Assembly: GCA_903821605.1 (NCBI GenBank)
Contig: CAIJLZ010000007.1
Location: 62,001 to 126,000, forward strand
Source of the DNA: an uncultured Sphingomonadales bacterium
GTDB lineage: Bacteria > Pseudomonadota > Alphaproteobacteria > Sphingomonadales > Sphingomonadaceae
Length of the DNA stretch: 64,000 nucleotides
Direction of reading: 5' to 3'
The position numbers and the translations under genes were made by a program. Below are positions 30,625-40,132 of this stretch, piece by piece. The notes under the pieces were generated by a model. It searched no databases, had not been told where the DNA came from, and saw only the letters and a list, made by a program, of their open reading frames with translations. Position 1 is the first letter of the stretch; every line of letters starts with the position of its first letter.

Positions 30625-31299
30625 TCAATGAAGCGCGAGGATCGCGCGTTCCGCCGCCGCTGCGGCTGAACCGGCGGCGCGGCGCAAATTGGCCTGAAAA
30701 TCCCCGACGCTATCGCCATTGGCATCGTCGGTCGTCGCCTTGATCGCCGCCCAGGGCAGGCCCAGCCGGACCGCAACCTGTGCCAGCGCCCCAGTCTCCA
30801 TATCGACAAGATCGCCGCCCAGCCCCTCGCGCAGGCGCAGGCTATGGTCGGGGCATTCGACGAAGCAATCGCCAGTCACGATCCGCGCCTGTTGCAGGTC
30901 GGGCAGGGGCAGCGGCATGGCGAGGAATGCCTCGACCGTGGCCGGGCCGATGGGCCAAGTACCGGCGGTGTAATGGGTGAAGCCATCGGGTCGCTGTGCA
31001 CCGAAATCGCCTTGCACTGCCTGATGGATGACAAAACAGTCGCCCGGCAGGTCGCTGAGCTTGCCTGCGGTGCCGATGATCATCAGCAGATCACAGGCGT
31101 AACGCATGGCCAGCATGGTTGCCGCAAGCGCGGCATTGACCTTGCCAATACCGCAACAGGTGATGGCAATGTCATGCCCGCCATGCACGAGGCGGCGGAT
31201 GCTGAACGCGCCATGCTGGTCGATGGCGGTAAATTGACCGGGAAGGAAGGCGTCGGCCTCTTCCTGTACGCCGGTGATGATGCCGATCCGCCGTGCCAT
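30625..31299 (-). CDS. mtnN: 5'-methylthioadenosine/S-adenosylhomocysteine nucleosidase-like protein
   Basis: The 224-residue protein belongs to the PNP/UDP phosphorylase fold. It opens MARRIGIITGVQEEADAF (IGII-x-(A/G)-x2-E motif), has ITCCGIGKVNAALAA for the ribose/phosphate region, and VDMETGALAQVA for the purine/ribose site, where MtnN has VDMExAA. The catalytic Asp falls in KATTDDAN. The enzyme releases adenine from MTA or SAH. Five bases upstream lies apt, which recycles adenine, so the pair forms a salvage unit. A nucleosidase with slightly different purine preference is possible. Confidence 0.8.
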   Translation of the reverse strand: MARRIGIITGVQEEADAFLPGQFTAIDQHGAFSIRRLVHGGHDIAITCCGIGKVNAALAATMLAMRYACDLLMIIGTAGKLSDLPGDCFVIHQAVQGDFGAQRPDGFTHYTAGTWPIGPATVEAFLAMPLPLPDLQQARIVTGDCFVECPDHSLRLREGLGGDLVDMETGALAQVAVRLGLPWAAIKATTDDANGDSVGDFQANLRRAAGSAAAAAERAILALH

Positions 31300-31304
31300 T
31301 TCAG

Positions 31305-31859
31305 TCAGTCGCCCGCAAAACAGGTGAGGGCATCACAGGCGATGCCTGCCGCGCGCAATCGCGCCGCGCCGCCCAGATCAGGCAGGTCGACCAGAAAGCG
31401 CGCCTGTTCAACCACCGCGCCTTGACCACGCAACAGGTCGATGGCCGCAAGTGCCGTGCCGCCGGTCGCGATGAGATCATCGACCAGCAATATCCGCTGG
31501 CCTGGCTGAACCGCGCCAATGTGCAGCTCCAGCCGGTCGCTGCCATATTCGAGCTGATAGTCGATGCCGACGCTGGCGCCGGGCAGCTTGCCGGGCTTAC
31601 GCAGGATCAGCTTACCCTTGGTGAGGGCATAAGACAGCGCCGCCGCGACGATGAAGCCGCGCGCCTCGATCCCGGCGATGAGGTCGATCTGGTCGGGATC
31701 GATGGTCGCCGCCAGCCGGTCGATAGCTGCCCGAAAACCGGGGCCGTCGAGCAGCAGCGTCGAGACATCCCGAAACTGGATACCGGGCTTGGGATAATCC
31801 GGGATAGTCCGGATCAAGGCGGCAAGATCGGCATTGGCGGTCGTGGTGGCAATGGACAT
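31305..31859 (-). CDS. apt: Adenine phosphoribosyltransferase
   Basis: The 184-residue enzyme makes AMP from adenine and PRPP. The N-terminal block IRTIPDYPKPGIQFRDVSTLL and the PRPP loop VDDLIATGGT (near residue 129) are standard. I start at 31859 (MSIATTTAN); 13 further upstream codons are open but not conserved in style. It is followed after 5 bases by mtnN, which produces its substrate adenine. Confidence 0.94.
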   Translation of the reverse strand: MSIATTTANADLAALIRTIPDYPKPGIQFRDVSTLLLDGPGFRAAIDRLAATIDPDQIDLIAGIEARGFIVAAALSYALTKGKLILRKPGKLPGASVGIDYQLEYGSDRLELHIGAVQPGQRILLVDDLIATGGTALAAIDLLRGQGAVVEQARFLVDLPDLGGAARLRAAGIACDALTCFAGD

Positions 31860-31887
31860 GACGGTCCCTTCCCGATGGACGCGTGGC

Positions 31888-33372
31888 TCAGCCTTCAAGC
31901 TGGCGGATCAGCAGCCGGACTTCCTGATCAATATCGGCATCGGTTGCCCGCAGCTTCTCGATCTGGCGCACAGCATGGATCACGGTCGTATGATCGCGCC
32001 CGCCGAAGCGCCGACCGATTTCGGGCAGCGAGCGCGGCGTCAGTTGCTTGGCGAGATACATTGCGATCTGGCGCGGCCGGGCGACATCGCGTGAGCGACG
32101 GGCCGAGGTCATCTCGGCCTGACGGATGCGGAAATGTTCGGAGACGCGGCGCTGAATCTCATCGATCGAGATGCGGCGCTGATTGGCGCGCAGCACATCG
32201 GCCAGCGTTTCCTGCGCGAAGTCGAGGTCGATCTCGCGGCTTTGCAGCATGGCATAAGCCGCGACACGGTTAACCGCGCCTTCCAGTTCGCGAATATTGC
32301 TGGTGATGCGGCGGGCCAGAAATTCGACGACCGGCATCGGCATGCGCGTTTGCGGCATGGTTTCCAGCTTGCGGATGATGATGTTGAGCCGCAGTTCATA
32401 GTCCGCCGGATTGACATCGGCGACCAGACCACCGGACAGGCGCGACAGGATGCGGCTTTCGATCCGCTCCAGGTCCTGCGGCGAACGATCAGCGGTGATG
32501 ACCAGCCTTTTGCCCGCAGCGATGATCTCGTTCATCGTGTGGAAGAATTCTTCTTGGGTTGAATCCTTGCCAGCAATGAACTGCACATCGTCGATCATCA
32601 GCACGTCGGCGGAACGCAGGCGCTCCTTGAAGCTGAACGTATCGCGGGCACGCATCGCGGCGACGAATTCGTACATGAACTTTTCCGCCGACATATAAAC
32701 GATGCGCGCGTCTGGCCGGTGCGCGCGCCACGCATGGCCGATGGCGTGCATGAGATGGGTCTTGCCCAATCCGGTGCCGCCATGGAGGAACAGCGGGTTA
32801 AAACCGGGTGAGGCGGGTTGGGCGAACATGCGGGCGGCGTTGAACGCCAGTTCATTGGCCTTGCCGCAGACGAAATTGTCAAAGGTGAAGCGCGGATCAA
32901 GCGGCGACCCGGCCACCAAGATGCTGCCATCGGTGGCGGGCGCATCCGTCGCGGCAAGGGGCGATGTTGCATGGATCAAGGACGGCTGAGCGCTGGCGAT
33001 GGCGCCATCAGGCCGCGCCTGATCACCGGCGACGAATCGGACATCGCGGACTTCGGGCATCATCGAACGCCAAGCGAGCCGCAACCGGTCGCCGAAATTA
33101 TTGGAGACCCAGTCGGCCATGAAGCGCGAGCTGAGTGCGAGCACGACCGCCCCATCTTCCGGGTCATAGTCGATCAACTGCACCGGCTTCAGCCAATGAT
33201 CATAGGTGCGGGCGCCGACATCACGACGCAGGCCGTTGCGAATCGATTCCCAGGCATCCACCAGGGGATCGACAGCCGGCATCAACGGCGTGCCGCCCGT
33301 CGCGGGCAGAGATGTCTGGCTATTGATCAAAAACTGCCCCCCCCTAATATCAGCCACAAATTCCCCCTCCAT
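31888..33372 (-). CDS. dnaA: Chromosomal replication initiator DnaA
   Basis: DnaA melts the replication origin. Domain I has VDAWESIRNGLRRDVGARTYDHW, then a variable linker, then the AAA+ domain (LFLHGGTGLGKTHLMHAIGH, Walker A; LMIDDVQFIAGK, Walker B) and a C-terminal domain IV with the DnaA-box helix-turn-helix signature RDHTTVIHAVRQIE. The start is uncertain: an ATG at 33372 gives 494 residues, an ATG at 33447 gives 519, and a TTG after a G-rich stretch at about 33330 would be shorter. The unusual N-terminal extension before domain I is not conserved in style. A 627-base gap lies upstream. Confidence 0.93.
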   Translation of the reverse strand: MEGEFVADIRGGQFLINSQTSLPATGGTPLMPAVDPLVDAWESIRNGLRRDVGARTYDHWLKPVQLIDYDPEDGAVVLALSSRFMADWVSNNFGDRLRLAWRSMMPEVRDVRFVAGDQARPDGAIASAQPSLIHATSPLAATDAPATDGSILVAGSPLDPRFTFDNFVCGKANELAFNAARMFAQPASPGFNPLFLHGGTGLGKTHLMHAIGHAWRAHRPDARIVYMSAEKFMYEFVAAMRARDTFSFKERLRSADVLMIDDVQFIAGKDSTQEEFFHTMNEIIAAGKRLVITADRSPQDLERIESRILSRLSGGLVADVNPADYELRLNIIIRKLETMPQTRMPMPVVEFLARRITSNIRELEGAVNRVAAYAMLQSREIDLDFAQETLADVLRANQRRISIDEIQRRVSEHFRIRQAEMTSARRSRDVARPRQIAMYLAKQLTPRSLPEIGRRFGGRDHTTVIHAVRQIEKLRATDADIDQEVRLLIRQLEG

Positions 33373-33999
33373 CCCGCAAGGGTACTTCTCTCCTGAAGCG
33401 AGCGACACGCTCGCCATCGGCAACGCACCTTGTTGGACGCGCATCAAGTCGACTTCAGGCCGAGAGACATCGGCCGGCCCGCCCTTGAAAGGGCAAGGCT
33501 CTGCTTCAGTCGGAAGAACAGACCCCCAAACGTAAACTCGGCCCTAAAAGGGTCGGCTGACCAGTTTGAATAATGTCCCCGCCTCAGCAGAATCGTCTTG
33601 CTTGCAACAACGTTGATAGAGATGGTTTCGGACCCTGATCAAGACCCGAAATTGTCTCGAAAATGAAATATATAGGCTTGACAACGGCAGACCGTCCGCG
33701 TTGCGACGTTTTGTGATAAATCATTGAAATATCGATATAAAACCACATTGGCATGATACCCTGATTCGCACCGATTCTCTTGATCTCTCCGTGACTTGGG
33801 GCCGGGCTTTATGGTCGCTTGGCGATCCTGAGATGCGGCATTTACGTCTTCGATTCCAATTGGTTGCAACCAGATCTTCGCGTCGCCACCGGCTGATCAA
33901 GGCGCCGAGCGCAGCGCTGGTTGAATCACTCTCGATGATCGGCTACTGGCACTTGCGTACTGATTTTGCGCCCTTGGGCGGCGACGGAGATAATTCAAA
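33373..33999. other. Long gap between dnaA and secG, no gene seen
   Basis: No convincing gene lies here: small open frames are short and unlike any family I know. There are no clear DnaA boxes (TTATCCACA type) on either strand. Two related palindromes occur 59 bases apart, GCCCTT-GA-AAGGGC (33481-33494) and CCCT-AAA-AGGG (33542-33552), and 33650-33760 is A+T-rich with one TTGACA at 33678-33683. It most likely holds the divergent promoters of dnaA and secG. The rpsT and tpiA genes that sphingomonads often keep beside dnaA and secG are absent. Confidence 0.5.
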
Positions 34000-34407
34000 A
34001 TGATGACATTCCTGCTGGTCGTCCATGCACTTATTGCGACGGCGCTCGTCATCGTCATCCTGATGCAGCGCTCTGAAGGCGGCGGCTTGGGTGTGGGCGG
34101 TTCGAGCGCGGGCCTGATGACGGCGCGCGGTGCGGCAGATTTCCTGACCCGTTCGACGTCGATCTTGGCGACGATGTTCGTTGCGATGTCGCTGATTATC
34201 GCGGCTGTGGCCTCGCTGAGCCGTGATCGTAACAAGGTTGATCTCGACGCCGTTAAGGCGGCGGGCGGCGCTGCGCCGACCGCGCCTGCGGCCCCGGTGC
34301 CCTCGGGCATGGACGGTCTGACGATCCAGCCAGCCCAGCAGCCGGCACCGAATAGCGCCCCGGCTCAGCCAGCCAAGGGTGATTCGGGCGTGCCGCTGGC
34401 GAAATAA
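34000..34407 (+). CDS. secG: Preprotein translocase subunit SecG
   Basis: The 135-residue protein has two membrane helices (about residues 3-20 and 53-72) joined by the conserved loop ILMQRSEGGGLGVGGSSAGL. A long Ala/Pro-rich C-terminal tail, typical of alphaproteobacterial SecG, follows. It is part of the SecYEG channel in the inner membrane. Two adjacent ATGs could start it; I use the first. A strong terminator follows. Confidence 0.93.
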   Translation: MMTFLLVVHALIATALVIVILMQRSEGGGLGVGGSSAGLMTARGAADFLTRSTSILATMFVAMSLIIAAVASLSRDRNKVDLDAVKAAGGAAPTAPAAPVPSGMDGLTIQPAQQPAPNSAPAQPAKGDSGVPLAK

Positions 34408-34436
34408 GCCCGGCTGAACGACCTCATTGTCCATAT

Positions 34437-34472
34437 CAAAGGGCCGGCCTCCTGATGGAGACCGGCCCTTTG
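34437..34472. terminator. Strong terminator between secG and aroC (probably bidirectional)
   Basis: Arms CAAAGGGCCGG (34437-34447) and CCGGCCCTTTG (34462-34472) match perfectly; an inner CTCC/GGAG pair closes on TGAT. The A/T flanks on both sides allow use by convergent secG and aroC. Confidence 0.9.
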
Positions 34473-34509
34473 TTGTGATCGGGTGATTCGGCTGGCGCGT
34501 TCGCGGCGG

Positions 34510-35583
34510 TTAGCCGCCGCACTGTGCCCGGTGCAGCATCATCTGATCGGCCAGCACCAGTGCCATCATCGCTTCCACCACTGGTACGCCGCGAATCCCG
34601 ACACAGGGATCATGGCGACCCTTGGTCATGATGTCGGCGGCCTCGCCAGTGCGGTCGATGGTCTCGACCGGTATCAGGATTGAACTGGTCGGCTTGAACG
34701 CGACCCGCACCAGCACCGGCTGGCCGGTGGAAATACCGCCCGCAATGCCGCCCGCATGGTTGGCGAGAAAGTCAGGCTTGCCATCCGGGCCGGGCCGCAT
34801 CGGATCGGCATTACTCTCGCCCCGTAGCCGGGCCGCAGCAAAGCCATCGCCAATCTCCACGCCCTTGACCGCGTTGATGCTCATCATCGCGGCTGCCAGT
34901 TCGCTATCGAGCTTGGCATAAAGCGGCGCCCCCCAACCGGCAGGGACGCCCGTTGCCACGCATTCGACGACCGCACCGACGGAGGAACCCGATTTGCGGG
35001 CCTCATCGACGATTCGTTCCCAGCGTTGGGCCGCATCGGCATCCGGGCAGAAAAAGGGATTCGCATCGATCTGGGCGTCATCGAATTTCGCCCGGTCGAT
35101 CACATCGCCGCCGATCTCGCTGACATAGGCGCGAATTTGCACGGCTTGGATCACCTGGCGCGCGACCGCTCCGGCGGCGACACGGGCCGCTGTTTCGCGC
35201 GCTGAGGACCGCCCGCCGCCGCGATAGTCGCGGAAACCATATTTCGCGTCATAGGCGTAATCGGCATGGCCCGGGCGATAGGCCTTGGCCACGTCCGAAT
35301 AGTCCTTGGACCGCTGGTCGACATTTTCGATCATCAGGCTGATCGGGGTGCCGGTGGTCCGCCCTTCGAACACGCCAGAGAGAATGCGGACCTGATCCGG
35401 CTCCTGCCGCTGGGTGGTGAAGCGCGACGTGCCGGGCCGACGCTTGTCGAGCCACGGCTGGATATCGCTTTCCGTCAGCGCAATGCCCGGGGGACAGCCA
35501 TCAAGTACCGCGCCAAGCGCTGGCCCATGGCTTTCGCCCCAGGTGGTGAAGCGCAGGACGCGGCCAAAGGTGTTGAAGCTCAT
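34510..35583 (-). CDS. aroC: Chorismate synthase
   Basis: This 357-residue FMN-dependent enzyme makes chorismate from EPSP. The signature [18 protein letters not shown] lies near the N terminus, and [14 protein letters not shown] and [16 protein letters not shown] follow, with [16 protein letters not shown] at the C-terminal end. The length is normal. It is 10 bases downstream of fabI on the same strand, so fabI and aroC are probably one transcript. Confidence 0.97.
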   Translation of the reverse strand: MSFNTFGRVLRFTTWGESHGPALGAVLDGCPPGIALTESDIQPWLDKRRPGTSRFTTQRQEPDQVRILSGVFEGRTTGTPISLMIENVDQRSKDYSDVAKAYRPGHADYAYDAKYGFRDYRGGGRSSARETAARVAAGAVARQVIQAVQIRAYVSEIGGDVIDRAKFDDAQIDANPFFCPDADAAQRWERIVDEARKSGSSVGAVVECVATGVPAGWGAPLYAKLDSELAAAMMSINAVKGVEIGDGFAAARLRGESNADPMRPGPDGKPDFLANHAGGIAGGISTGQPVLVRVAFKPTSSILIPVETIDRTGEAADIMTKGRHDPCVGIRGVPVVEAMMALVLADQMMLHRAQCGG

Positions 35584-35593
35584 GCTGGTCCGA

Positions 35594-36397
35594 TCAACCG
35601 AGCGCGATGTCCGGCGCGTCTTCCGCCTTCATGCCGACGACATTATAGCCCGCATCAACATGGTGGATTTCGCCGGTCACGCCCGAGGCGAGGTCGGACA
35701 GGAGATAAAGGCCCGCGCCGCCCACATCTTCGATCGTGACGTTGCGCCGCAGTGGGCTGTTCATCTCATTCCACTTCATGATGTAGCGGAAATCGCCGAT
35801 GCCGCTGGCGGCGAGCGTCTTGATCGGCCCAGCCGAGATCGCATTGACGCGGATGTTATCCGGGCCAAGATCCATCGCGAGATATTTGACGCTAGTTTCC
35901 AGCGCTGCCTTGGCCACGCCCATCACATTATAATGGGGGATGACCTTTTCCGCGCCATAATAGGTCAGCGTCAGCATCGATCCACCGTTCGGCATCATCG
36001 CAGCGGCACGCCGGGCAACGGCGACCAGCGAATAGGCCGAGATGTTCATCGTCATCAGGAAATTTTCGAGGCTGGTATCGACATATTTGCCGCGCAGCTC
36101 GTTTTTGTCGGAAAAGCCAATCGCATGAACGACAAAATCGATCGTCGGCCAGCGCGCGGCCAGCGTTTCGAAGGTGGTATCGAGCGCCGCCATGTCGGAT
36201 ACGTCGCATTCGATCAGAAAGTCGCTACCAAGCTGTTCCGCCAGCGGACGCACCCGCCTTTCCAGCGCTTCACCAAGATAGGAAAAGGCCAGTTCGGCCC
36301 CGTGCGCGTGCAATTGCTGGGCAATGCCCCAAGCCAGAGACTTGTCATTGGCCAGACCCATGATCAGCCCACGCTTGCCTGTCATCAATCCGGACAC
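35594..36397 (-). CDS. fabI: Enoyl-[acyl-carrier-protein] reductase (NADH), FabI type
   Basis: The 267-residue short-chain reductase completes each elongation round of fatty acid synthesis. [13 protein letters not shown] is the nucleotide-binding motif; Tyr and Lys of the catalytic pair lie in [24 protein letters not shown] is the substrate loop. I start with GTG at 36397 ([10 protein letters not shown]), because AAGGAGG lies 4 bases upstream, whereas the ATG at 36385 would be 16 bases away. The start overlaps the end of the upstream yihY-like gene by 13 bases. Confidence 0.94.
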   Translation of the reverse strand: MSGLMTGKRGLIMGLANDKSLAWGIAQQLHAHGAELAFSYLGEALERRVRPLAEQLGSDFLIECDVSDMAALDTTFETLAARWPTIDFVVHAIGFSDKNELRGKYVDTSLENFLMTMNISAYSLVAVARRAAAMMPNGGSMLTLTYYGAEKVIPHYNVMGVAKAALETSVKYLAMDLGPDNIRVNAISAGPIKTLAASGIGDFRYIMKWNEMNSPLRRNVTIEDVGGAGLYLLSDLASGVTGEIHHVDAGYNVVGMKAEDAPDIALG

Positions 36398-37326
36398 GCT
36401 TCCTCCTTGATACTGTTGCCCCATTCCGACCCGTCCTTTAGCCCGGAACGAATGGAAATTGCCAGTGCCGCGTTCAATTCGGCGCCGATGACAAGGCCGA
36501 AACCTGCAAGATAGAAGAAAATCAGCGCCACCATCACACCGGCAAGGCTGCCATAGGTCTTGTCATAGCCGCCGGTCAGCCCCAACATCCACGGCAGCAA
36601 GGCCGTTACCCCGACCCACCAGAGCGTGGTCGCCAGCGCGCCCGGCCATTTGGGATAGAGCGCCACCCGATACGGCCGAGGGGTGAGCGTGTAGAACAGC
36701 ATCCAGATCGTGCCATAGAGGATCACCGCTGGGACGATTTTGGTGGTGGCGATCAGATTATGGACATGCTGGGTCGCCACCGGCCAGAAGCGGCTGATCG
36801 CCTCTTCCACCCCGACCGCGAAAATCTGAAGCGCGAACGCCATCATCATCAACAGCACCGAGGCAATGGTCAGGCCGATGGAGCCGAGGCGATAACTCCA
36901 GAAGGGGGCATCGCTCCGGTCGTGATAGGCGCGGCGCAGAATGTCGCGGATCGTTTCGATGAAGCTACCGCTCGTCCACAGGCCGACGAAAGCCCCGAGC
37001 CAGAGCAGATTGCCGGTACGCGCCTCCAGCACATCATAAATCGGCCCTTCAAGCACGCCACCGACACCGGGTGGCATCGCCCGGATCATGGCATTGACCG
37101 CCTGACGGCTTTCCTCGGTCTGGCCGAGCGCGCTGGCAATCGCTGCCGCCACGATAAAGAAGGGGAACAGCGTCACCAGCGCGAGATAGGCCAGATTGCC
37201 CGCATGGATGAAGCCGTCGGTATAGACGCCAACAACGACGCGCCGCCCGATTTGAAAGCCTCGTATCGCCGTATCCCGCATATGGTGCGGGATACGGTGG
37301 AGGATTAGATCGGGCAGGTCGGCCAT
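36385..37326 (-). CDS. YihY/virulence factor BrkB family membrane protein
   Basis: The 313-residue protein has about six membrane helices, with ASYALVTLFPF-type first helix (NLAYLALVTLFPFFIV here) and conserved NLLWLGAFVGLWTSG, TLTPRP and YGSLAGVMVALIFFYL segments, the last being the family hallmark. The start at 37326 (MADLPDLIL) is 17 bases after the DnaJ-family stop; an upstream extension is open but overlaps that gene. The molecular role of the family is unsettled; it was once mis-called ribonuclease BN. Confidence 0.85.
   Translation of the reverse strand: MADLPDLILHRIPHHMRDTAIRGFQIGRRVVVGVYTDGFIHAGNLAYLALVTLFPFFIVAAAIASALGQTEESRQAVNAMIRAMPPGVGGVLEGPIYDVLEARTGNLLWLGAFVGLWTSGSFIETIRDILRRAYHDRSDAPFWSYRLGSIGLTIASVLLMMMAFALQIFAVGVEEAISRFWPVATQHVHNLIATTKIVPAVILYGTIWMLFYTLTPRPYRVALYPKWPGALATTLWWVGVTALLPWMLGLTGGYDKTYGSLAGVMVALIFFYLAGFGLVIGAELNAALAISIRSGLKDGSEWGNSIKEEACPD
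36402..36408 (-). promoter_or_regulatory. Ribosome-binding site that fixes the fabI GTG start
   Basis: AAGGAGG on the minus strand ends 4 bases before GTG and 16 bases before the first ATG of the frame, so the GTG is preferred. Confidence 0.6.
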
Positions 37327-37342
37327 CGGCGCGGGCGGAGCC

Positions 37343-38281
37343 TTACCAGTCCGCGCGCGGATCGTGACGGTCGCTATCCGCCCAGTTTTCGACAAAGCTG
37401 CGCAGGGCCGCATCATCGGCCGGGAGGTCGATCATCAACCGCACCAACTGATCGCCCCGCTCGCCCGATTTGCGATGGAAGCCCTTGCCTTTGAGGCGCA
37501 GCACCTTGCCCGAGGTCGATCCGGCCGGGATCGACAGCATGACGGCACCACCGGCGGTGGGCACCTTTACCTTGCCACCGATCACCGCCTCTTTGAGCGT
37601 GACGGGCAGGTCGACCAGCACATCATCACCTTCGCGCCGGAAGCGCCGATCAGGGCGGATGGTGACGGTGATAATCGCATCGCCCGCGCCGCCCGGCCCG
37701 TGTTCACCCTGACCGGCCAGCCGGATCTTGGTGCCCTCTTCCAGCCCATTGGGCAGCTTCACATCGACGGTTTTGCCGTTGCGTAGGGTGAGACGCTGCG
37801 GATGGAGCAGCACCGCGTCCTTGAGCGCGACCGCGAGGCGATAGGCGACATCATCGCCTTTGGGGGCTTGGCGTTGCTGCTGCTGGCCGAAACCACCGCC
37901 CGGCCCGCCGGGACCACGACCCCGGCCACCGCCAAACAGCCCCTCGAAAATGTCGCCAAAGCCACCCGCATCGCCGCCAAATTCGAAATGCGCGCCGCCC
38001 GGCCCTTGGCGGAAGCCGCCGCCACCGCCGCCGCCGCCAAAGCCGAACGGCCCCCGGGGGTTGCCCTGTTCGTCAATCTCGCCGCGATCATATTGGCCGC
38101 GCTTGGTCGCGTCCGTCAAAATGTCATAGGCTTCGGTTACCGCGGAAAAACGTTCCGTGGCTTTGGGATTATCCTTGTTGCGGTCGGGGTGCAGTTCCTT
38201 GGCAAGCTTGCGATAGGCCTTCTTAATTTCGGCCTCGTTCGCACCCTTGGTTACACCCAGTCTTGAATAGAGATCAGCCAT
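37343..38281 (-). CDS. DnaJ-family chaperone without zinc finger (CbpA-like)
   Basis: The 312-residue co-chaperone has an N-terminal J domain (residues 1-66, HPD at 31-33). A Gly/Phe-rich linker (about 75-140, including runs of Gly and GRGRGPGG) follows, then two C-terminal beta-barrel substrate-binding domains. The four CxxCxGxG zinc repeats of true DnaJ are missing, so it is a type II, CbpA-like protein. It should stimulate DnaK. It is divergent from pdxH. Confidence 0.9.
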   Translation of the reverse strand: MADLYSRLGVTKGANEAEIKKAYRKLAKELHPDRNKDNPKATERFSAVTEAYDILTDATKRGQYDRGEIDEQGNPRGPFGFGGGGGGGGFRQGPGGAHFEFGGDAGGFGDIFEGLFGGGRGRGPGGPGGGFGQQQQRQAPKGDDVAYRLAVALKDAVLLHPQRLTLRNGKTVDVKLPNGLEEGTKIRLAGQGEHGPGGAGDAIITVTIRPDRRFRREGDDVLVDLPVTLKEAVIGGKVKVPTAGGAVMLSIPAGSTSGKVLRLKGKGFHRKSGERGDQLVRLMIDLPADDAALRSFVENWADSDRHDPRADW

Positions 38282-38387
38282 GGTTCAATGCGTCATCACG
38301 TAAAAGTTGATCCCGATCAGGGATTTTGAAGAAAGAATGGGCCTAATGGGCCTGACTTTCAATGATGTGCAAAGGGTATTTATCGTG

Positions 38388-38966
38388 ATGCCTACCGATC
38401 CGTTCAAATGGTTTGATCAATGGTATGCCGAAGCGCGCGAGGCAGAAATCAATGATTCCAATGCGATGGCGCTGTCAACAGTTGGTGCAGACGGGCGGCC
38501 AAGCGTCCGCATGGTGCTGTTGAAAGGCCATGGGCCAGATGGTTTCATTTTTTATACCAATCAGCAGGGACGTAAGGCAGGTCAGATCGCTGAAAACCCC
38601 CAGGTCGCGTTGTTGTTTCACTGGAAATCGCTGCGCCGCCAGATTCGGATCGAGGGTCCAGTGATGACGGTTGATCCGGCCACTGCCGACGCCTATTTCG
38701 CGAGCCGCAGTCGCGATTCGCAACTGGGTGCCTGGGCTTCGGACCAGTCGCGCCCGCTTGCAAGCCGCGCCGCGTTCGAAACGCGTTTCGAGGCGATGCA
38801 GGCGAAATTCGAAGGCCAGAATGTGCCGCGCCCGCCCCATTGGTCGGGCTATCGCGTCATCCCCGAGCGGATCGAATTTTGGCAGGATCGCGAACATCGG
38901 CTGCATGAACGCCATCTCTTCGTCCGCGATGGCGAAGGTTGGAGTGAAGGACTACTCTACCCATGA
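38388..38966 (+). CDS. pdxH: Pyridoxamine 5'-phosphate oxidase
   Basis: The 192-residue FMN enzyme makes pyridoxal 5'-phosphate. Conserved blocks are [70 protein letters not shown] and [11 protein letters not shown]; all are cofactor or substrate contacts. The frame is open 27 codons further upstream, but the family start is MPTDPF or close, and AAGGG precedes the ATG at 38388. Its stop overlaps the cation-efflux gene (ATGA at 38963). Confidence 0.95.
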   Translation: MPTDPFKWFDQWYAEAREAEINDSNAMALSTVGADGRPSVRMVLLKGHGPDGFIFYTNQQGRKAGQIAENPQVALLFHWKSLRRQIRIEGPVMTVDPATADAYFASRSRDSQLGAWASDQSRPLASRAAFETRFEAMQAKFEGQNVPRPPHWSGYRVIPERIEFWQDREHRLHERHLFVRDGEGWSEGLLYP

Positions 38967-39904
38967 GCGCGCAAGAAGCCCATCTCAAGGAACGAGCTCG
39001 ACTGACGACACTCGCGGCGCTGGCCAGCATTGGCATGGCGGTGTCGCTGGCGGTGCTGAAAGCCTGGGCGGCGTGGGAAACGGGCTCGGTTGCGATGCTG
39101 GGCTCGCTGGCTGATTCGGCGCTGGATATTCTGGCCTCTGGCGCGACGCTCTATGCCGTGCGCCTGTCTGCCGAACCGGCGGATTTCGAACATGGTTTCG
39201 GCCATGGCAAGGCCGAGGCGCTGGCCGCCTTGTTTCAGGCGGGCATCGTCACGGCCTCGGCCTTCGCCATCGGGGTGCGCGCGCTGATGAGCTTTGGCCA
39301 TTCCGCCGAACCGCAGCATCCGGAATTGGGCGTTGGCGTTTCGCTGGTGGCGCTGGTGGCGACGATTTCGCTGGTGTTGTATCAGCGTTACATCGTGCGC
39401 AAGACTGGTTCGATCGCGATTCAGGCCGATCATGTCCATTATTCTAGCGACATTTTCCTCAATGGCTCGGTCATCGTCGCGCTTGCGCTGGATAGCTGGC
39501 TCGGCCTGCGTGGCGCTGACCCGGTGTTCGGTATCGGCATTGCCTTATGGCTGCTCTGGCACGGTCGGGAAGTCGCTGGCCATGCCGTTGCCCAGCTCAT
39601 GGACAAGGAATGGCCGATTGATAAGCGCGAACGCTTTGTCGCGGTGGCCAGCCAGCATCCCGAGCTGAAGGGCATCCACGACATGCGCACGCGCACCAGC
39701 GGGTCGAAGGATTTCGTCCAGTTCCATGTCTGGGTGAGCCCCGACATGACCGTGGTCCAGGCCCATCGCGTGATGGATGAGATCGAGGCCGCCTTGATGC
39801 GGGAATTCCCCGGCACCGAGGTGTTGATCCATCCTGATCCCGAAGGCCATACCGACATGGAAATGGGCTATGTCCCGTCCATTGCGGTCGAACATCAGGA
39901 CTAA
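38963..39904 (+). CDS. Cation diffusion facilitator family transporter (FieF-like)
   Basis: The 313-residue protein has about six membrane helices and a C-terminal cytoplasmic metal-binding domain. Metal-site motifs are DSALDILAS (helix 2) and [10 protein letters not shown] (helix 5), with HDMRTR and [10 protein letters not shown] at the C-terminal domain. The DxxxD and HxxxD pattern fits Fe/Zn efflux of the FieF branch, but the metal is not proven. It overlaps pdxH by 4 bases, so the two are co-expressed. Confidence 0.9.
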   Translation: MSAQEAHLKERARLTTLAALASIGMAVSLAVLKAWAAWETGSVAMLGSLADSALDILASGATLYAVRLSAEPADFEHGFGHGKAEALAALFQAGIVTASAFAIGVRALMSFGHSAEPQHPELGVGVSLVALVATISLVLYQRYIVRKTGSIAIQADHVHYSSDIFLNGSVIVALALDSWLGLRGADPVFGIGIALWLLWHGREVAGHAVAQLMDKEWPIDKRERFVAVASQHPELKGIHDMRTRTSGSKDFVQFHVWVSPDMTVVQAHRVMDEIEAALMREFPGTEVLIHPDPEGHTDMEMGYVPSIAVEHQD

Positions 39905-39922
39905 GCGACCAGCGCCGGGTTT

Positions 39923-40007
39923 CCCCAGTTCGTCACCCACCATCCCCCCAGTTCGTCACCCACCATCCCCCCAGTTCGTCACCCACCATCCCCCTAATTC
40001 GTCACCC
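39923..40007. repeat. Tandem array of a 23-base unit
   Basis: Three identical copies of CCCCAGTTCGTCACCCACCATCC-like units (39923-39945, 39946-39968, 39969-39991, 23 bases each) are followed by a fourth, partial copy with two changes (39992-40007). The unit contains the CGTCACCC edge of the palindromic repeat next to it, so the array looks like slippage on one flank of that repeat. Confidence 0.85.
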
Positions 40008-40080
40008 TGAACTTGTTTCAGGGTCTATGCCGGAGAGGCGCAGCCTGCCCGTGGATGCTGAACCAAGTTCAGCATGACGA
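40005..40080. repeat. Pair of REP-like palindromes between the efflux and murA genes
   Basis: CCCTGAA-CTTGT-TTCAGGG (40005-40023) is followed by a second palindrome with TGCTGAAC/GTTCAGCA (40053-40080). The latter is the same 28-base element as at 17935-17962 with one change. Both lie between the convergent ends of two genes. Confidence 0.75.
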
Positions 40081-40132
40081 AGTGGGGGGGAGACGCTGGG
40101 GGCGGGGCGGGGAAGGGTGTCGCGTCGGCTGT

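Noticed and set aside
33373-33999. Chromosomal origin beside dnaA
   Set aside because: I found no TTATCCACA-type boxes on either strand; the best candidate, around 33712-33720, has several mismatches.
33791-34003. Possible 70-residue protein ending on the secG start (ATGA overlap)
   Set aside because: GTG start, no ribosome-binding site, Arg-rich composition and no known family. The ATGA overlap can be chance. It should be kept in mind if relatives conserve it.
39923-40007. CRISPR array
   Set aside because: The 23-base units are directly joined with no spacers, so this is a plain tandem repeat.
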